64,000 bases of DNA, taken from Kitasatospora sp. MAA19. Lineage in GTDB: Bacteria; Actinomycetota; Actinomycetes; Streptomycetales; Streptomycetaceae. Location: positions 310,001 through 374,000 of the forward strand of contig NZ_JARXYZ010000001.1 in assembly GCF_029894125.1 (NCBI RefSeq), read 5' to 3'. The first letter of the stretch is position 1, and each line of letters begins with the position of its first letter. This document shows positions 44,178-53,017 of the stretch, one piece after another. The notes under the pieces were generated by a model, which saw nothing but the letters and a program-made list of their open reading frames with translations, made no database searches and was not told the origin of the DNA. Made by a program: the position numbers and the translations under genes.

Positions 44178-45152
44178 TCAGTACGCGAGCGCGCGGTCGA
44201 CGGCGTCGAGCACACGGTCCAGGTCGGGGAGGAACGCCTCCTCGACCCGGGACGGCGGGTACGGCGCGTGGTAGCCGCCGACCCGCAGGACCGGCGCCTC
44301 CAGGTGGTAGAAGCACCGCTCGGTGAGCCGGGCGGCCAACTCGGCGCCCATGCCCAGGAAGACCGGCGCCTCGTGCACCACGACGGCCCGCCCGGTGCGC
44401 TTGACCGACTCCTCCAGGGTGGTGAAGTCCACCGGGGAGAGCGAGCGCAGGTCGACGACCTCCAGTCGGCGGCCGTCCTCCTCGGCGGCCGCGGCGGCCT
44501 CCAGGCAGACCTTGACCATCGGGCCGTAGGCGAGCAGCGTGGCGTCGGTGCCGGGCCGCACGATCCGGGCGTCGTGCAGCGCGAGGTCGGCGGCGGGGCC
44601 GATCTCGCCCTTGTCCCAGTACCGGCGCTTGGGCTCCAGGAAGATCACCGGGTCGTCCGAGGCGATGGCCTGCCGCAGCATCCAGTGCGCGTCGTGCGCG
44701 CTGGACGGGCTGACCACGCGCAGGCCGGCGGTGTGCGCGAAGTACGCCTCGTGCGACTCGCTGTGGTGCTCGACCGCGCCGATGCCGCCCGCGTAGGGGA
44801 TGCGGATGGTGACCGGCATCTTGACGTGCCCGAGCGCGCGGGCGTGCATCTTCGCCAGCTGGGAGACGATCTGGTCGAAGGCCGGGTAGACGAAACCGTC
44901 GAACTGGATCTCCACCACGGGGCGGTAGCCGCGCAGCGCGAGGCCGATCGCGGTGCCCACGATGCCGGACTCGGCCAGCGGGGTGTCGATCACCCGGCCC
45001 TCACCGAAGTCCTTCTGCAGGCCGTCGGTGATCCGGAAGACGCCGCCGAGCTTGCCGATGTCCTCGCCCATCAGGACGGTCTTCGGATCGTTCTCCAGCG
45101 ACTTGCGCAGCGCGTCGTTGAGCGCCTTCGCGATGCTGAGCTGACCGGCCAT
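44178..45152 (-). CDS. 2-oxoacid dehydrogenase E1 beta subunit
   Basis: This 324-residue transketolase-like subunit has VLMGEDIGKLGGVFRIT, the TPP-activating Glu region PLAESGIVGTAIGLAL, EIQFDGFVYPAFDQI, RIPYAGGIGAVEHHSESHEAYFAHT and EPKRRYW. It pairs with the alpha subunit (1-nt overlap upstream) and binds the E2 downstream (14 nt). The branched-chain type is suggested by EVQFxxFxxPAxDQI and HSxSxEAxFxHxPGL-like blocks. Confidence 0.93.
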   Translation of the reverse strand: MAGQLSIAKALNDALRKSLENDPKTVLMGEDIGKLGGVFRITDGLQKDFGEGRVIDTPLAESGIVGTAIGLALRGYRPVVEIQFDGFVYPAFDQIVSQLAKMHARALGHVKMPVTIRIPYAGGIGAVEHHSESHEAYFAHTAGLRVVSPSSAHDAHWMLRQAIASDDPVIFLEPKRRYWDKGEIGPAADLALHDARIVRPGTDATLLAYGPMVKVCLEAAAAAEEDGRRLEVVDLRSLSPVDFTTLEESVKRTGRAVVVHEAPVFLGMGAELAARLTERCFYHLEAPVLRVGGYHAPYPPSRVEEAFLPDLDRVLDAVDRALAY

Positions 45153-46306
45153 CAGTGGTTCTCCCCCGCCTCGAAGGAGGCCGCGTACTCGACGTATTCG
45201 GCCCGTTCCTCATCGACCAGCGCGTGCGGCTCGCTGTACACGTGGTCGAAGATCAGCGTCGGGTCCGGGTCCGGCATGCCGCGCACGCCCTCGCGCACCC
45301 GCAGCCCCAGCCGCTCGCTCTCCGCGTCGATCGCGGTGAAGAACTCCTCGTCCGCCAGGCCCTCCTTCTCCAGGAGGGTGCGCAGCCGCAGGATCGGGTC
45401 CTTGGCCTTCCAGGCCTCGGTCTCCTCGGTGGCCCGGTAGCGGGTGGGGTCGTCGGAGGTGGTGTGCGCGCCCATCCGGTAGGTGAAGGCCTCGATCAGC
45501 ACCGGGCCGTTGCCGCTGCGGGCGTGGTCGAGCGCCCAGCGGGTGACCGCGAGGCAGGCCAGCACGTCGTTGCCGTCGACCCGGACGCCCGGGAAGCCGA
45601 AGCCGGAGGCGCGGCGGTACAGCGGGATCTTGGTCTGGGTGGTGGTGGGCTCGGAGATCGCCCACTGGTTGTTCTGGCAGAAGAACACCACGGGGGCGTT
45701 GTAGACCGAGGCGAAGGTGAAGGCCTCGTTGACGTCGCCCTGGCTGGAGGCGCCGTCGCCGAAGTAGGCGATGACCGCGTCGTCGGCGCCGTCCTTGCTG
45801 ACGCCCATCGCGTAGCCGGTGGCGTGCAGGGCCTGCGCACCGATCACGATGGTGTACAGGTGGAAGTTCTTCTCGTTCGGGTCCCAGCCGCCGTGGTTCA
45901 CGCCGCGGAACATGCCGAGCAGGTTGAGCGGGTCGACGTCGCGGCACCAGGCGACCCCGTGTTCGCGGTACGTGGGGAAGGCGTAGTCGCCGGTGCGCAT
46001 GGCGCGGCCGGAGCCGACCTGCGCGGCCTCCTGGCCGAGCAGCGAGGCCCACAGGCCGAGCTCGCCCTGGCGCTGGAGTGCGGTGGCCTCGCCGTCGAAC
46101 CGGCGGACCAGCACCAGGTCGCGGTAGAGGGCGCGCAGCTCCTCCGGAGTGGTGGTGAGCGGGTAGTCCGGGTGCTCGACCCGCTCGCCTTCCGGGGTGA
46201 GCAGCTGTACGAGCTCCGGCTGGGCGTCCGTCCCCGTGGCGCGGAGGGTGTCAGGGACGCCGGGGGCCGCCTTCTTGCGAGCCCTCGCCGTGCTTTTGAC
46301 GGTCAC
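45152..46306 (-). CDS. 2-oxoacid dehydrogenase E1 alpha subunit
   Basis: The 384-residue subunit binds thiamine diphosphate with the motif GDGASSQGDVNEAFTFA...NNQ and decarboxylates the 2-oxoacid. LYRDLVLVRRFDGEATALQRQGELGLWASLLGQEAAQVGSG opens the family domain; YRMGAHTTSDDPTRYR is the loop phosphorylated in eukaryotic homologues. GTG 46306 is preferred since GAGGA is 6 nt upstream, while at GTG 46312 the same GAGGA directly abuts the codon. First gene of the operon; divergent from an orphan response regulator. Confidence 0.93.
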   Translation of the reverse strand: MTVKSTARARKKAAPGVPDTLRATGTDAQPELVQLLTPEGERVEHPDYPLTTTPEELRALYRDLVLVRRFDGEATALQRQGELGLWASLLGQEAAQVGSGRAMRTGDYAFPTYREHGVAWCRDVDPLNLLGMFRGVNHGGWDPNEKNFHLYTIVIGAQALHATGYAMGVSKDGADDAVIAYFGDGASSQGDVNEAFTFASVYNAPVVFFCQNNQWAISEPTTTQTKIPLYRRASGFGFPGVRVDGNDVLACLAVTRWALDHARSGNGPVLIEAFTYRMGAHTTSDDPTRYRATEETEAWKAKDPILRLRTLLEKEGLADEEFFTAIDAESERLGLRVREGVRGMPDPDPTLIFDHVYSEPHALVDEERAEYVEYAASFEAGENH

Positions 46307-46732
46307 GTTCACTCCTCGGTCTGTCCGGCCGCCCGGGGTCGCCGGTGACCGGTCCGGTCACCGCCTCGCGGGGCGCGCGTGGGTGTGCGCACCTACTGCG
46401 GGGCAGGTGGTGATCCTGTTCCGACGGCGTCCCTCACGAGAACGTTACCCAGCGTCCGCCCTTGGCGCGCTTGCGCTAGGACGTCCTACTTGTTCAGGGC
46501 CTACAACCCCGAGGGTGCCGCGGGTAGCGCGCCGTCGGAAGGGTGGGGGTGACGGACCGCGTGACGCAGCTCTCAATTCGGGCGCCTTCAGGACACCAGC
46601 GCACGTTATCCGGGCAGCGGCCCGTACGTAAGGGGGTTCTCGGTATCGGTTTTGGAGCGCTCCGGCCGGATCGCGTTGCCGTGGTGATAGGGAGGATAGG
46701 TCTTTCGTGCGGTGGTATGGGAGTCTTTGGAG
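46307..46732. other. 426-bp regulatory region between E1alpha and response regulator
   Basis: It contains the perfect 12-bp palindrome TAGGACGTCCTA at 46477-46488, with the GGAC/GTCC arms often seen in DevR/NarL-family sites. The sequence towards the regulator gene is moderately AT-richer. No gene is supported. Confidence 0.45.
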
Positions 46733-47392
46733 GTGACTGATAACGGACAAATCAGGGTATTCCTGCTCGACGATCACGAGGTGGTCCGGCGGGGCGTGCA
46801 CGATCTGCTCTCGGTCGAGGACGACATCGAGGTGGTCGGCGAGGCCGGCACCGCCGCCGAGGCGCTCACCCGGATCCCGGCGGTGCACCCGGACGTCGCG
46901 GTGCTCGACGTCCGACTGCCGGACGGCAACGGGGTCGAGGTCTGCCGGGAGGTCCGATCCCGGCTGCCGGAGATCAAGTGCCTGATGCTGACCTCGTTCT
47001 CGGACGACGAGGCACTGTTCGACTCGATCATGGCGGGTGCCTCCGGCTACGTCCTGAAGGCGATCCGCGGCACCGACCTGATCACCGCCGTCCGGGACGT
47101 CGCGGCCGGCAAGTCGCTGCTCGACCCGGTCGCCACCAGTCGGGTGCTGGCCCGGCTGCGCGACGGCGGCGAGAAGGAGGACGAGCGGCTGGCGCAGCTC
47201 ACCAAGCAGGAGCGCCGGATCCTCGATCTGATCGGCGAGGGGATGACCAATCGTCAGATCGGCAACGAGTTGCACCTGGCCGAGAAGACGGTCAAGAACT
47301 ACGTCTCCAGTCTGCTCGCCAAGATGGGCATGGAGCGGCGCACCCAGGCGGCGGCCTTCGTGGCACGGCACCAGGCGGACCAGCAGCACTGA
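46733..47392 (+). CDS. orphan LuxR/NarL-family response regulator
   Basis: The 219-residue DevR-like regulator has a receiver with DDH pocket ([12 protein letters not shown]), phosphoacceptor Asp59 in [13 protein letters not shown] and Lys in YVLKAIRG. The LuxR HTH is [25 protein letters not shown]...[13 protein letters not shown]. No histidine kinase gene is near. A regulator of this type next to a bkd cluster matches SCO3818 of S. coelicolor, reported to be phosphorylated by a distant kinase and to affect antibiotic production. GTG 46733 is chosen for the conserved N-terminus [15 protein letters not shown] although its spacing from GGAG is poor; TTG 46727 and GTG 46712 are alternatives. Confidence 0.88.
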   Translation: MTDNGQIRVFLLDDHEVVRRGVHDLLSVEDDIEVVGEAGTAAEALTRIPAVHPDVAVLDVRLPDGNGVEVCREVRSRLPEIKCLMLTSFSDDEALFDSIMAGASGYVLKAIRGTDLITAVRDVAAGKSLLDPVATSRVLARLRDGGEKEDERLAQLTKQERRILDLIGEGMTNRQIGNELHLAEKTVKNYVSSLLAKMGMERRTQAAAFVARHQADQQH

Positions 47393-47427
47393 TCAGAACA
47401 GCAAGCACAGATCTGATGCTCTGTCAA

Positions 47428-47447
47428 GGGCCCCCGCACGGGGGCCC
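47428..47447. terminator. response-regulator terminator
   Basis: GGGCCCCC-gcac-GGGGGCCC, an 8-bp perfect stem. It directly abuts the next -10 box. Confidence 0.75.
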
Positions 47448-47453
47448 TAACCT
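47448..47453 (+). promoter_or_regulatory. -10 box (TAACCT) of probable leaderless promoter
   Basis: TAACCT is followed by 6 nt and GTG 47460. The -35 region would lie inside the preceding terminator hairpin. Confidence 0.5.
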
Positions 47454-47459
47454 CTGGCT

Positions 47460-48560
47460 GTGACTTTCAGCCAGACCCTCTCCTGCTCCCCGGCCCGCCC
47501 CGACCTCTCCGCGCCGCCGATAGGGACCCTCAGTCCGCCCGTCCCGCGCGCCGCACTCGCCGAGGTCCTGGGCCGTTACCGGGTAGGGGGGCTGCTGGCC
47601 GCCGAACCGGTCGCGGAAGGCCTGCTGAACCGCGGGTACCGGGTCACCACCGAGACCGGCGGGTACTTCCTGAAGTGCTACGTCGACGCCGCCACCGCCA
47701 GCCGTCCGAAGATCGTCGCCCACCACCGCGCGATGGCCGGGCTGCAGGCCCTCGGGCTGCCCGTCGCACCCCCGCTGGCCTGCGCCGAACGATCCGGCAC
47801 GGTGGCCGGCTACGGCGGCCGGCTGTTCGCGCTGTTCCCCTGGGTCGATGGCCGACACCGGCACGGTACCGACCTCTCCCCGCCGCAGTGCGACGCGCTC
47901 GGCGCGCTGCTCGGCCGACTGCACGGCGCGCTCGACGACGTGTGCGCCCCCCTCGATCAGCCCGCCGGCTACCGCGCCGCCAACCCCCTCGACAGCGCCG
48001 ACCTCGCCCGCGACCTGCGGCGGCGCGCCCGCGACCACCGCCCGTACGGCGACCTGGACGCGCTGATCGAACTGAGGCTCACCGAACGGCTGGAACTGCT
48101 CGCCGAACACGCCCACCGCCGCCCCGACCCGCAGACCGCCCCGCCCACCGGCTGGACCCACGGCGACTTCCACGGGCTGAACCTGCTGTACGGCGACGGC
48201 CCCGACGGCGGCCCGGTCGCGGCCGTCCTGGACTGGGACAAGCTCGGACCGCAGCCGCGCGCCGAGGAGGCCGTCCGCGCCGCCACCCTGCTCTTCAACG
48301 ACCGGACGTCCGGCACGCTCGACCTGGTGCGGGCCCGCCACTACTCGCAGGCCTACCGGGCCACCGGGGCCGCCACCGCCGAGCACCTGGCCGCCGCCGC
48401 CCACCGGGTCTGGTGGGAGCGGCTGAACGACTTCTGGATGCTCCAGTGGCGCTACCAGCGGGCCGACCACCGGGCCGACCCGCTCTACCCCGCCTCCGCG
48501 GGCCAACTGGCCTGGTGGTGCCAGGAGTACGAGCAGGTCCTGGACGCCTTCGCCAACTGA
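47460..48560 (+). CDS. aminoglycoside phosphotransferase-like (APH/ChoK) kinase family protein
   Basis: The 366-residue protein has a protein-kinase-like APH fold. EGLLNRGYRVTTETGGYFLKCY gives the ATP-anchoring Lys, THGDFHGLNLLYG is the Brenner motif with catalytic Asp and Asn, and AAVLDWDKLG provides the metal-binding Asp. Substrates of this family are small molecules such as homoserine, choline or sugars; none can be assigned here. It lies just after the response regulator and before the Ser/Thr kinase genes on the other strand. Confidence 0.85.
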   Translation: MTFSQTLSCSPARPDLSAPPIGTLSPPVPRAALAEVLGRYRVGGLLAAEPVAEGLLNRGYRVTTETGGYFLKCYVDAATASRPKIVAHHRAMAGLQALGLPVAPPLACAERSGTVAGYGGRLFALFPWVDGRHRHGTDLSPPQCDALGALLGRLHGALDDVCAPLDQPAGYRAANPLDSADLARDLRRRARDHRPYGDLDALIELRLTERLELLAEHAHRRPDPQTAPPTGWTHGDFHGLNLLYGDGPDGGPVAAVLDWDKLGPQPRAEEAVRAATLLFNDRTSGTLDLVRARHYSQAYRATGAATAEHLAAAAHRVWWERLNDFWMLQWRYQRADHRADPLYPASAGQLAWWCQEYEQVLDAFAN

Positions 48561-48580
48561 CCGGCGTCAGCCCGGACCGA

Positions 48581-50362
48581 TCAGGGCGTCGCCGGCGGCT
48601 GTGTCACCGGCGGGGCCGTCACCGGCGGAACCGACTTGCTCGGCGGCGGCGGCGAGGTGGCCGTGTTGCCACCGCCGCCCGTGCTCGGGGTGGTGGGCGC
48701 CGTGGTGGGCGGGTTGGTCGTCGTCGAAGGGGCCGTCGGCGTGTGGCTGGCGCTCCCGGTGGGCGTCGGGGTCTGCGTGTGCTTGCCCGAACTCGACGAC
48801 GGCGACATGTTGTTGTTGCCGCTGTTGTTGTTGCCGCTGTAGTTGCCGTTGTCGGTCGGCTGCTGCGGGCGCCGGGTGCCGGTGCTGGGCGCGGGCGGGC
48901 TCTGGGTGCCGCTCTGGGTCGGCGTGGTGGGCTCGGTCGTGCTGACCACCGGTGCGGGCGTCGGCGGCACGACGTGCGAGGTCCCGCCGTCGCCACCGCT
49001 GAACGCGAACGCCATGCCGACCCCGGCCGCGACCAGCACGGCCGCCACTCCGGCCACCCAGCCCCACGGCCCGCGCCGACGACCGGAGCCGTCCCCGTCA
49101 CCGCCGTCGCCCTCACCGCCACCGCCGTAGGGGCCGCCGGCCCCCGGGTAGGGCGTCGACGGGGTGTGCGGTCCGCCGGCCCCCTGACCCGTCCCCGGGT
49201 AGGGCATCATCGAGGTCTGGTCACCGGGGCCGATCGAGCCGAAGGCCGCGGTGGCCGCGGTCTGGTCCGGCCGGATCACCTGGGTGGCGCCGGTGTTCCC
49301 CTGCCCCGCGGCGGCCAGCCCGGCCGCCGCGCCCGCCCAGCCCGCACCGGCCGCGCCGTGCATCTCGCGCAGCGCGTGCTGGATGTGCGCACGGAACTCG
49401 TCGGCGTCCTGGAAGCGGTCGTCCGGGTTCTTGGCCAGCGAACGCAGCACCAGCGGGTCCAGCCCGGCCGGCACCCGGCCGTTGGCGTGCGAGGGCGGCA
49501 CCGGCATGTCCTGGACGTGCTGGTAGACCACCGAGAGCGGGGTGTCGCCGGTGAACGGCGGGCGCAGCGTCAGCAGTTCGTAGAGCATGCAGCCGGCCGC
49601 GTACAGGTCGGAGCGGTGGTCGACCGGCTTGCCGAGGGCCTGCTCGGGCGACAGGTACTGCGGGGTGCCCATGACCATGCCGGTCTGGGTCATGGTGCTG
49701 GCGGTGCCGGTCAGCGCCCGGGCGATGCCGAAGTCCATCACCTTGACCGCGCCCGCGGTCGTGATGATCACGTTGGCGGGCTTGATGTCCCGGTGGACGA
49801 TGCCGTGCCGGTGGCTGTAGGCCAGCGCCTCCAGGACCCCGGCGATGATGATCAGCGCCTGGTCGACCGGCGGCGCCTGCTCGTCCACCAGCAGCTCGCG
49901 GACGGTCCGGCCCTCGACCAGCTCCATCACGATGTACGGCGTGGACTCGTCCCCGACGTACTCCTCGCCGGTGTCGTAGACGGCGACGATCGAGTGGTGG
50001 TTGAGCGCCGCGACGGCGTGCGCCTCACGGGTGAACCGCAGCCGGGCGATGTCGTCCTGGGCCAGCTCGCCGCGGAGCAGCTTGACCGCGACGGTCCGGC
50101 CCAGCCGGACGTCCTCGGCGGCGAACACCTCGGCCATGCCGCCGCGGCCGAGCCGGTGGGTCAGCCGGTAGCGGCCGTCGCCGACCGTACCCAGCGGGGC
50201 GGCGGTGCCGCGACCGGGGGTGTGCGGGCCGCCGGCCCCGATGACCGGCGGGAACGCGGTGGTCGCGGCGTCGCTGCCGGGCTCGGGAATCCTCGGCGTC
50301 CCGCCGGTCCGGCCGTTCGCACCGGCTCCCGTGTCGTCGTCCGGCTGCTGCGTCTGTGCCAT
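48581..50362 (-). CDS. membrane Ser/Thr protein kinase with long disordered extracellular tail
   Basis: This 593-residue Hanks-type kinase has a low-complexity N-terminus (about 60 residues) and the kinase domain (about 65-325): GRGGMAEVF, VAVKLLRGE, HRDIKPANVI, DFGIAR, GTPQYLSPEQA. A Gly/Pro juxtamembrane region, one membrane segment (WVAGVAAVLVAAGVGMAFAF) and an extracellular tail of about 150 residues rich in Thr, Pro, Asn and Ser follow. No PASTA repeat is present. The extracellular region resembles O-mannosylated stalks; polyprenol-phosphate-mannose synthase is encoded elsewhere in this window. It is encoded next to a paralogous kinase. Confidence 0.9.
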   Translation of the reverse strand: MAQTQQPDDDTGAGANGRTGGTPRIPEPGSDAATTAFPPVIGAGGPHTPGRGTAAPLGTVGDGRYRLTHRLGRGGMAEVFAAEDVRLGRTVAVKLLRGELAQDDIARLRFTREAHAVAALNHHSIVAVYDTGEEYVGDESTPYIVMELVEGRTVRELLVDEQAPPVDQALIIIAGVLEALAYSHRHGIVHRDIKPANVIITTAGAVKVMDFGIARALTGTASTMTQTGMVMGTPQYLSPEQALGKPVDHRSDLYAAGCMLYELLTLRPPFTGDTPLSVVYQHVQDMPVPPSHANGRVPAGLDPLVLRSLAKNPDDRFQDADEFRAHIQHALREMHGAAGAGWAGAAAGLAAAGQGNTGATQVIRPDQTAATAAFGSIGPGDQTSMMPYPGTGQGAGGPHTPSTPYPGAGGPYGGGGEGDGGDGDGSGRRRGPWGWVAGVAAVLVAAGVGMAFAFSGGDGGTSHVVPPTPAPVVSTTEPTTPTQSGTQSPPAPSTGTRRPQQPTDNGNYSGNNNSGNNNMSPSSSSGKHTQTPTPTGSASHTPTAPSTTTNPPTTAPTTPSTGGGGNTATSPPPPSKSVPPVTAPPVTQPPATP

Positions 50363-50474
50363 CGCTCCTCGCCCCGGGCGTTCGCTCGGATCGCGGTGCC
50401 CTGTCGCTTACGTATCCCCGAACGCTACCGCTTCCGGCCCGGACCCGTGGCACGCCCGAACCGGCCGGAAAGCG

Positions 50475-51929
50475 TCAGAGCAGGCCATACCGGTCGGCCG
50501 GAAGGTCCACCACCAGCACCGCCGCGGGCCGCTCGCCGCTGGTGTGCCCGGTCTTGGTCTTCGTCTTGTTGTCCTGCGCCTTGTTGACCACGATCGCGAT
50601 GATGATGCCGGCCAGCACGAGCACGCCGACGATGATCCCGATGACCACCGCGGCCGTCGAGCAGCCACCGCCGCTGGGCGCCTTCGGCTGCTGGTACGGC
50701 GGCATCGGCTGCGGCGGCGGGGTGTGCGCCTGCTGCGGCGCCCCCCGCTGCAGGTACTGGGGGTGCGGCGTGTGCGGGCCCTGCTGGTGCGGCGGCTGGA
50801 AGGCCGGCGGCGGGGTCCGGTACTGCGGCTGCTGCGGCGCCCCCTGCTGCAGGTACTGGGGGTGCGGGGTCTGCGGGCCCTGCTGGTGCGGCGGCTGGAA
50901 GGCCGGCGGCGGGGTCCGGTACTGCGGCTGCTGCGGGTACTGCGGCTGCGGCGTCTGCGGGGCCGGCGGCGCGGCGTGCACCGAGCGCGGCCCCTCGTTG
51001 ATCACCAGAGGCGTGCTGGCCTGCAGCGGGTGCCCGCTGCCGCCGCCCTTCGCGGCCGCGATCAGCCGCTCCGCCTCGTCCCGCATCGCCGCCGCGCTCT
51101 GGAACCGGTGGGCCGGGTCCTTGCGCAGGGCCTGGGCGACGAAGGCGTCCACCACCGGGATGATCGACCGGTTGAGGGTGGACGGCGCCGGCGGCTCCTC
51201 CTGGACGTGCTTGTAGGCGATCGAGAAGGCCGAGTCGCCGTCGAAGACCAGCTGGCCGGTGAGCATCTCGAAGAGCATCACGCCGACCGAGTACAGGTCC
51301 GAGCGGGCGTCCACCGGCTTGCCGAGCGCCTGCTCGGGCGACAGGTACTGCGGGGTGCCGACCACCATGCCGGTCTGTGTCATCGACGTGACGCCCGATT
51401 CCAGCGCCCGGGCGATGCCGAAGTCCATGACCTTGACGTTGCCCTTGCGGTCGAACATGACGTTGCCGGGCTTGATGTCGCGGTGCACCAGGCCCATGTC
51501 GTGCGAGGCCTCCAGCGCGTTCAGCACGCCGACGATGACCTTCAGGGCCTCCTCGGTCGGCATCGCGCCGAACTGGGCGACCGCCTCGTTGATCGCCTCG
51601 CGCAGGCCCTTGCCGTCGATCAGCTGCATGACGATGTACGGCGTGCTGGAGCCGTCCGGGGCGACGTCCTCGCCGCTGTCGTACACCGTGACGATGTTCG
51701 GGTGCTCCAGCCGGGCCACCGCCTGCGCCTCGCGGCGGAACCGCTCCTTGAACGAGTCGTCCCGGCCCAGCTCGCTGTGCATGCTCTTCAGCGCGACCTG
51801 CCGGCCCAGCACGCTGTCGTACGCGAGGTGCACGGAGGCCATGCCGCCCTCGCCCAGCAGCCGCTGCAGCACATAGCGGCCGTTGCCCAGGGAGGAGCCC
51901 TCGACCGCCGCGTTGCCGTGCTCGCTCAT
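50475..51929 (-). CDS. membrane Ser/Thr protein kinase with duplicated Pro/Gln linker
   Basis: The 484-residue kinase has its catalytic domain at about 18-290 (GEGGMASVHLA, VALKSMHSELG, HRDIKPGNVMF, DFGIAR, GTPQYLSPEQA). A Pro/Gln/Tyr/His-rich linker contains a near-perfect 33-residue tandem duplication. One membrane segment (AAVVIGIIVGVLVLAGIIIAIVV) and a short C-terminal tail of about 30 residues follow. It shares the GTPQYLSPEQALGKPVD stretch with the adjacent kinase, indicating an old duplication. Substrates unknown. ATG 51929 has GGGGAGCAGAGGA upstream. Confidence 0.9.
   Translation of the reverse strand: MSEHGNAAVEGSSLGNGRYVLQRLLGEGGMASVHLAYDSVLGRQVALKSMHSELGRDDSFKERFRREAQAVARLEHPNIVTVYDSGEDVAPDGSSTPYIVMQLIDGKGLREAINEAVAQFGAMPTEEALKVIVGVLNALEASHDMGLVHRDIKPGNVMFDRKGNVKVMDFGIARALESGVTSMTQTGMVVGTPQYLSPEQALGKPVDARSDLYSVGVMLFEMLTGQLVFDGDSAFSIAYKHVQEEPPAPSTLNRSIIPVVDAFVAQALRKDPAHRFQSAAAMRDEAERLIAAAKGGGSGHPLQASTPLVINEGPRSVHAAPPAPQTPQPQYPQQPQYRTPPPAFQPPHQQGPQTPHPQYLQQGAPQQPQYRTPPPAFQPPHQQGPHTPHPQYLQRGAPQQAHTPPPQPMPPYQQPKAPSGGGCSTAAVVIGIIVGVLVLAGIIIAIVVNKAQDNKTKTKTGHTSGERPAAVLVVDLPADRYGLL
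50730..50927. repeat. two 99-bp tandem repeats inside kinase linker
   Basis: Units 50730-50828 and 50829-50927 are almost identical, with a few substitutions, encoding a 33-residue Pro/Gln/His/Tyr unit; a partial third unit begins at 50928. Being in frame, the duplication lengthens the linker without breaking the gene. Confidence 0.9.
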
Positions 51930-52186
51930 GGTCCTCTGCTCCCCCTCGGCGCGGCCGTGGCGCCGCGACCGTGACGTTCGGTCTCGTCCGTGCGTGGTGG
52001 GCCCGGCCCGCTGGCCTGGCGGACCCCTGCCGCGGCGGTACGACCGGCCTGCGACAGGGGTCAGGGTATCGGCTCACGCCGACGGTGATCGGTCCAGGGC
52101 CGATCCTGGCCCCGGGCCGCCGACGCCGTCCGGCGGCGCCTCGATCCGGGGCGGATCGTCGCGGTACGTCCGGTTCCGACGGCCCG

Positions 52187-52795
52187 CTACAGGTACGGGC
52201 CGGACCGGATGCCGCGGCCCTGACCCGGCTCGTCCTCGTCCGGCTCGCCACCGTTCAGACCGGGCGGCAGCGCCCGCCGCATCTGCTCCAGCTGGGCCCG
52301 CGCCGCCATCTGCTGGGCGAACAGCGCGGTCTGGATCCCGTGGAACAGGCCCTCCAGCCAGCCGACCAGCTGGGCCTGGGCGATCCGCAGCTCGGCCTCG
52401 GTCGGAATGCTGTCCTCGGTGAACGGCAGCGAAAGCCGCTCCAGCTCGGCGACCAGCTCGGGGGCCAGACCGAGCTCCAGCTCCTTGATCGAGCTGGCGT
52501 GGATGTCCTTCAGCCGGGCCCGGCTGGCCTCGTCGAGGGGCGCCGCCCGGACCTCCTCCAGCAGCTGCTTGATCATGCTGCCGATCCGCATGACCTTGGC
52601 GGGCTGCTCGACCATCTCGGTCACCGGGAGCTCACGCGGCAGGTCTCCCTCGTCGTCGCCCGCCGAACCGGCGAACCCCTGGCCCACCGGCAGCCCGTCC
52701 GGTCCGACGATCAGCACCTTCTGGCCGTCCTGCGACTGCCCGCCCGCGGCCTGGAAGGGCTGCTGCGACGAGCGCTCGTTCATCGGATTCGTCAT
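52187..52795 (-). CDS. bpa: bacterial proteasome activator (Bpa)
   Basis: The 202-residue protein matches the ring-forming, ATP-independent 20S proteasome activator Bpa/PafE. KVLIVGPDGLPVG, then the four-helix core EMVEQPAKVMRIGSMIKQLLEEVRAAPLDEASRARLKDIH, ELELGLAPELVAELERL, ELRIAQAQLVGWLEGLFHGIQ and a flexible C-terminus ending G-P-Y-L. Mycobacterial Bpa ends G-Q-Y-L, the tail that opens the proteasome gate; the Gln-to-Pro change is noteworthy but keeps the Tyr-Leu end. It would deliver unfolded proteins to the 20S core. ATG 52795 has GAGAGA upstream; ATG 52783 is possible. Encoded directly upstream of the Ser/Thr kinase pair. Confidence 0.9.
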   Translation of the reverse strand: MTNPMNERSSQQPFQAAGGQSQDGQKVLIVGPDGLPVGQGFAGSAGDDEGDLPRELPVTEMVEQPAKVMRIGSMIKQLLEEVRAAPLDEASRARLKDIHASSIKELELGLAPELVAELERLSLPFTEDSIPTEAELRIAQAQLVGWLEGLFHGIQTALFAQQMAARAQLEQMRRALPPGLNGGEPDEDEPGQGRGIRSGPYL

Positions 52796-53017
52796 GAACA
52801 ACATTCTCTCTCACTGGGGTTGGTCGGGCGGAAGCCCCCGTACGCCCGCCGTCCTGCGCCGCCGCTGACGACGGTACGCCGACGCGCGCCGCCCCGGGCA
52901 TCCGTACGGATACTCAGTTTCCGCCCCGGCCCACCACGCCCCGGCCCACCTACGGCCGCCACACACCCCTCACCGAACCTCCCCCCACCACCCGGCGCAA
53001 CCGCTCCACCGCGGGGT

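Noticed and set aside
48581..49200. PASTA domains on the first Ser/Thr kinase
   Set aside because: The extracellular tail is Thr/Pro/Asn low-complexity with no PASTA-like folded repeats.
50730..50950. CRISPR-like direct repeats
   Set aside because: The units are 99-bp contiguous in-frame duplications inside a kinase gene, with no unique spacers.
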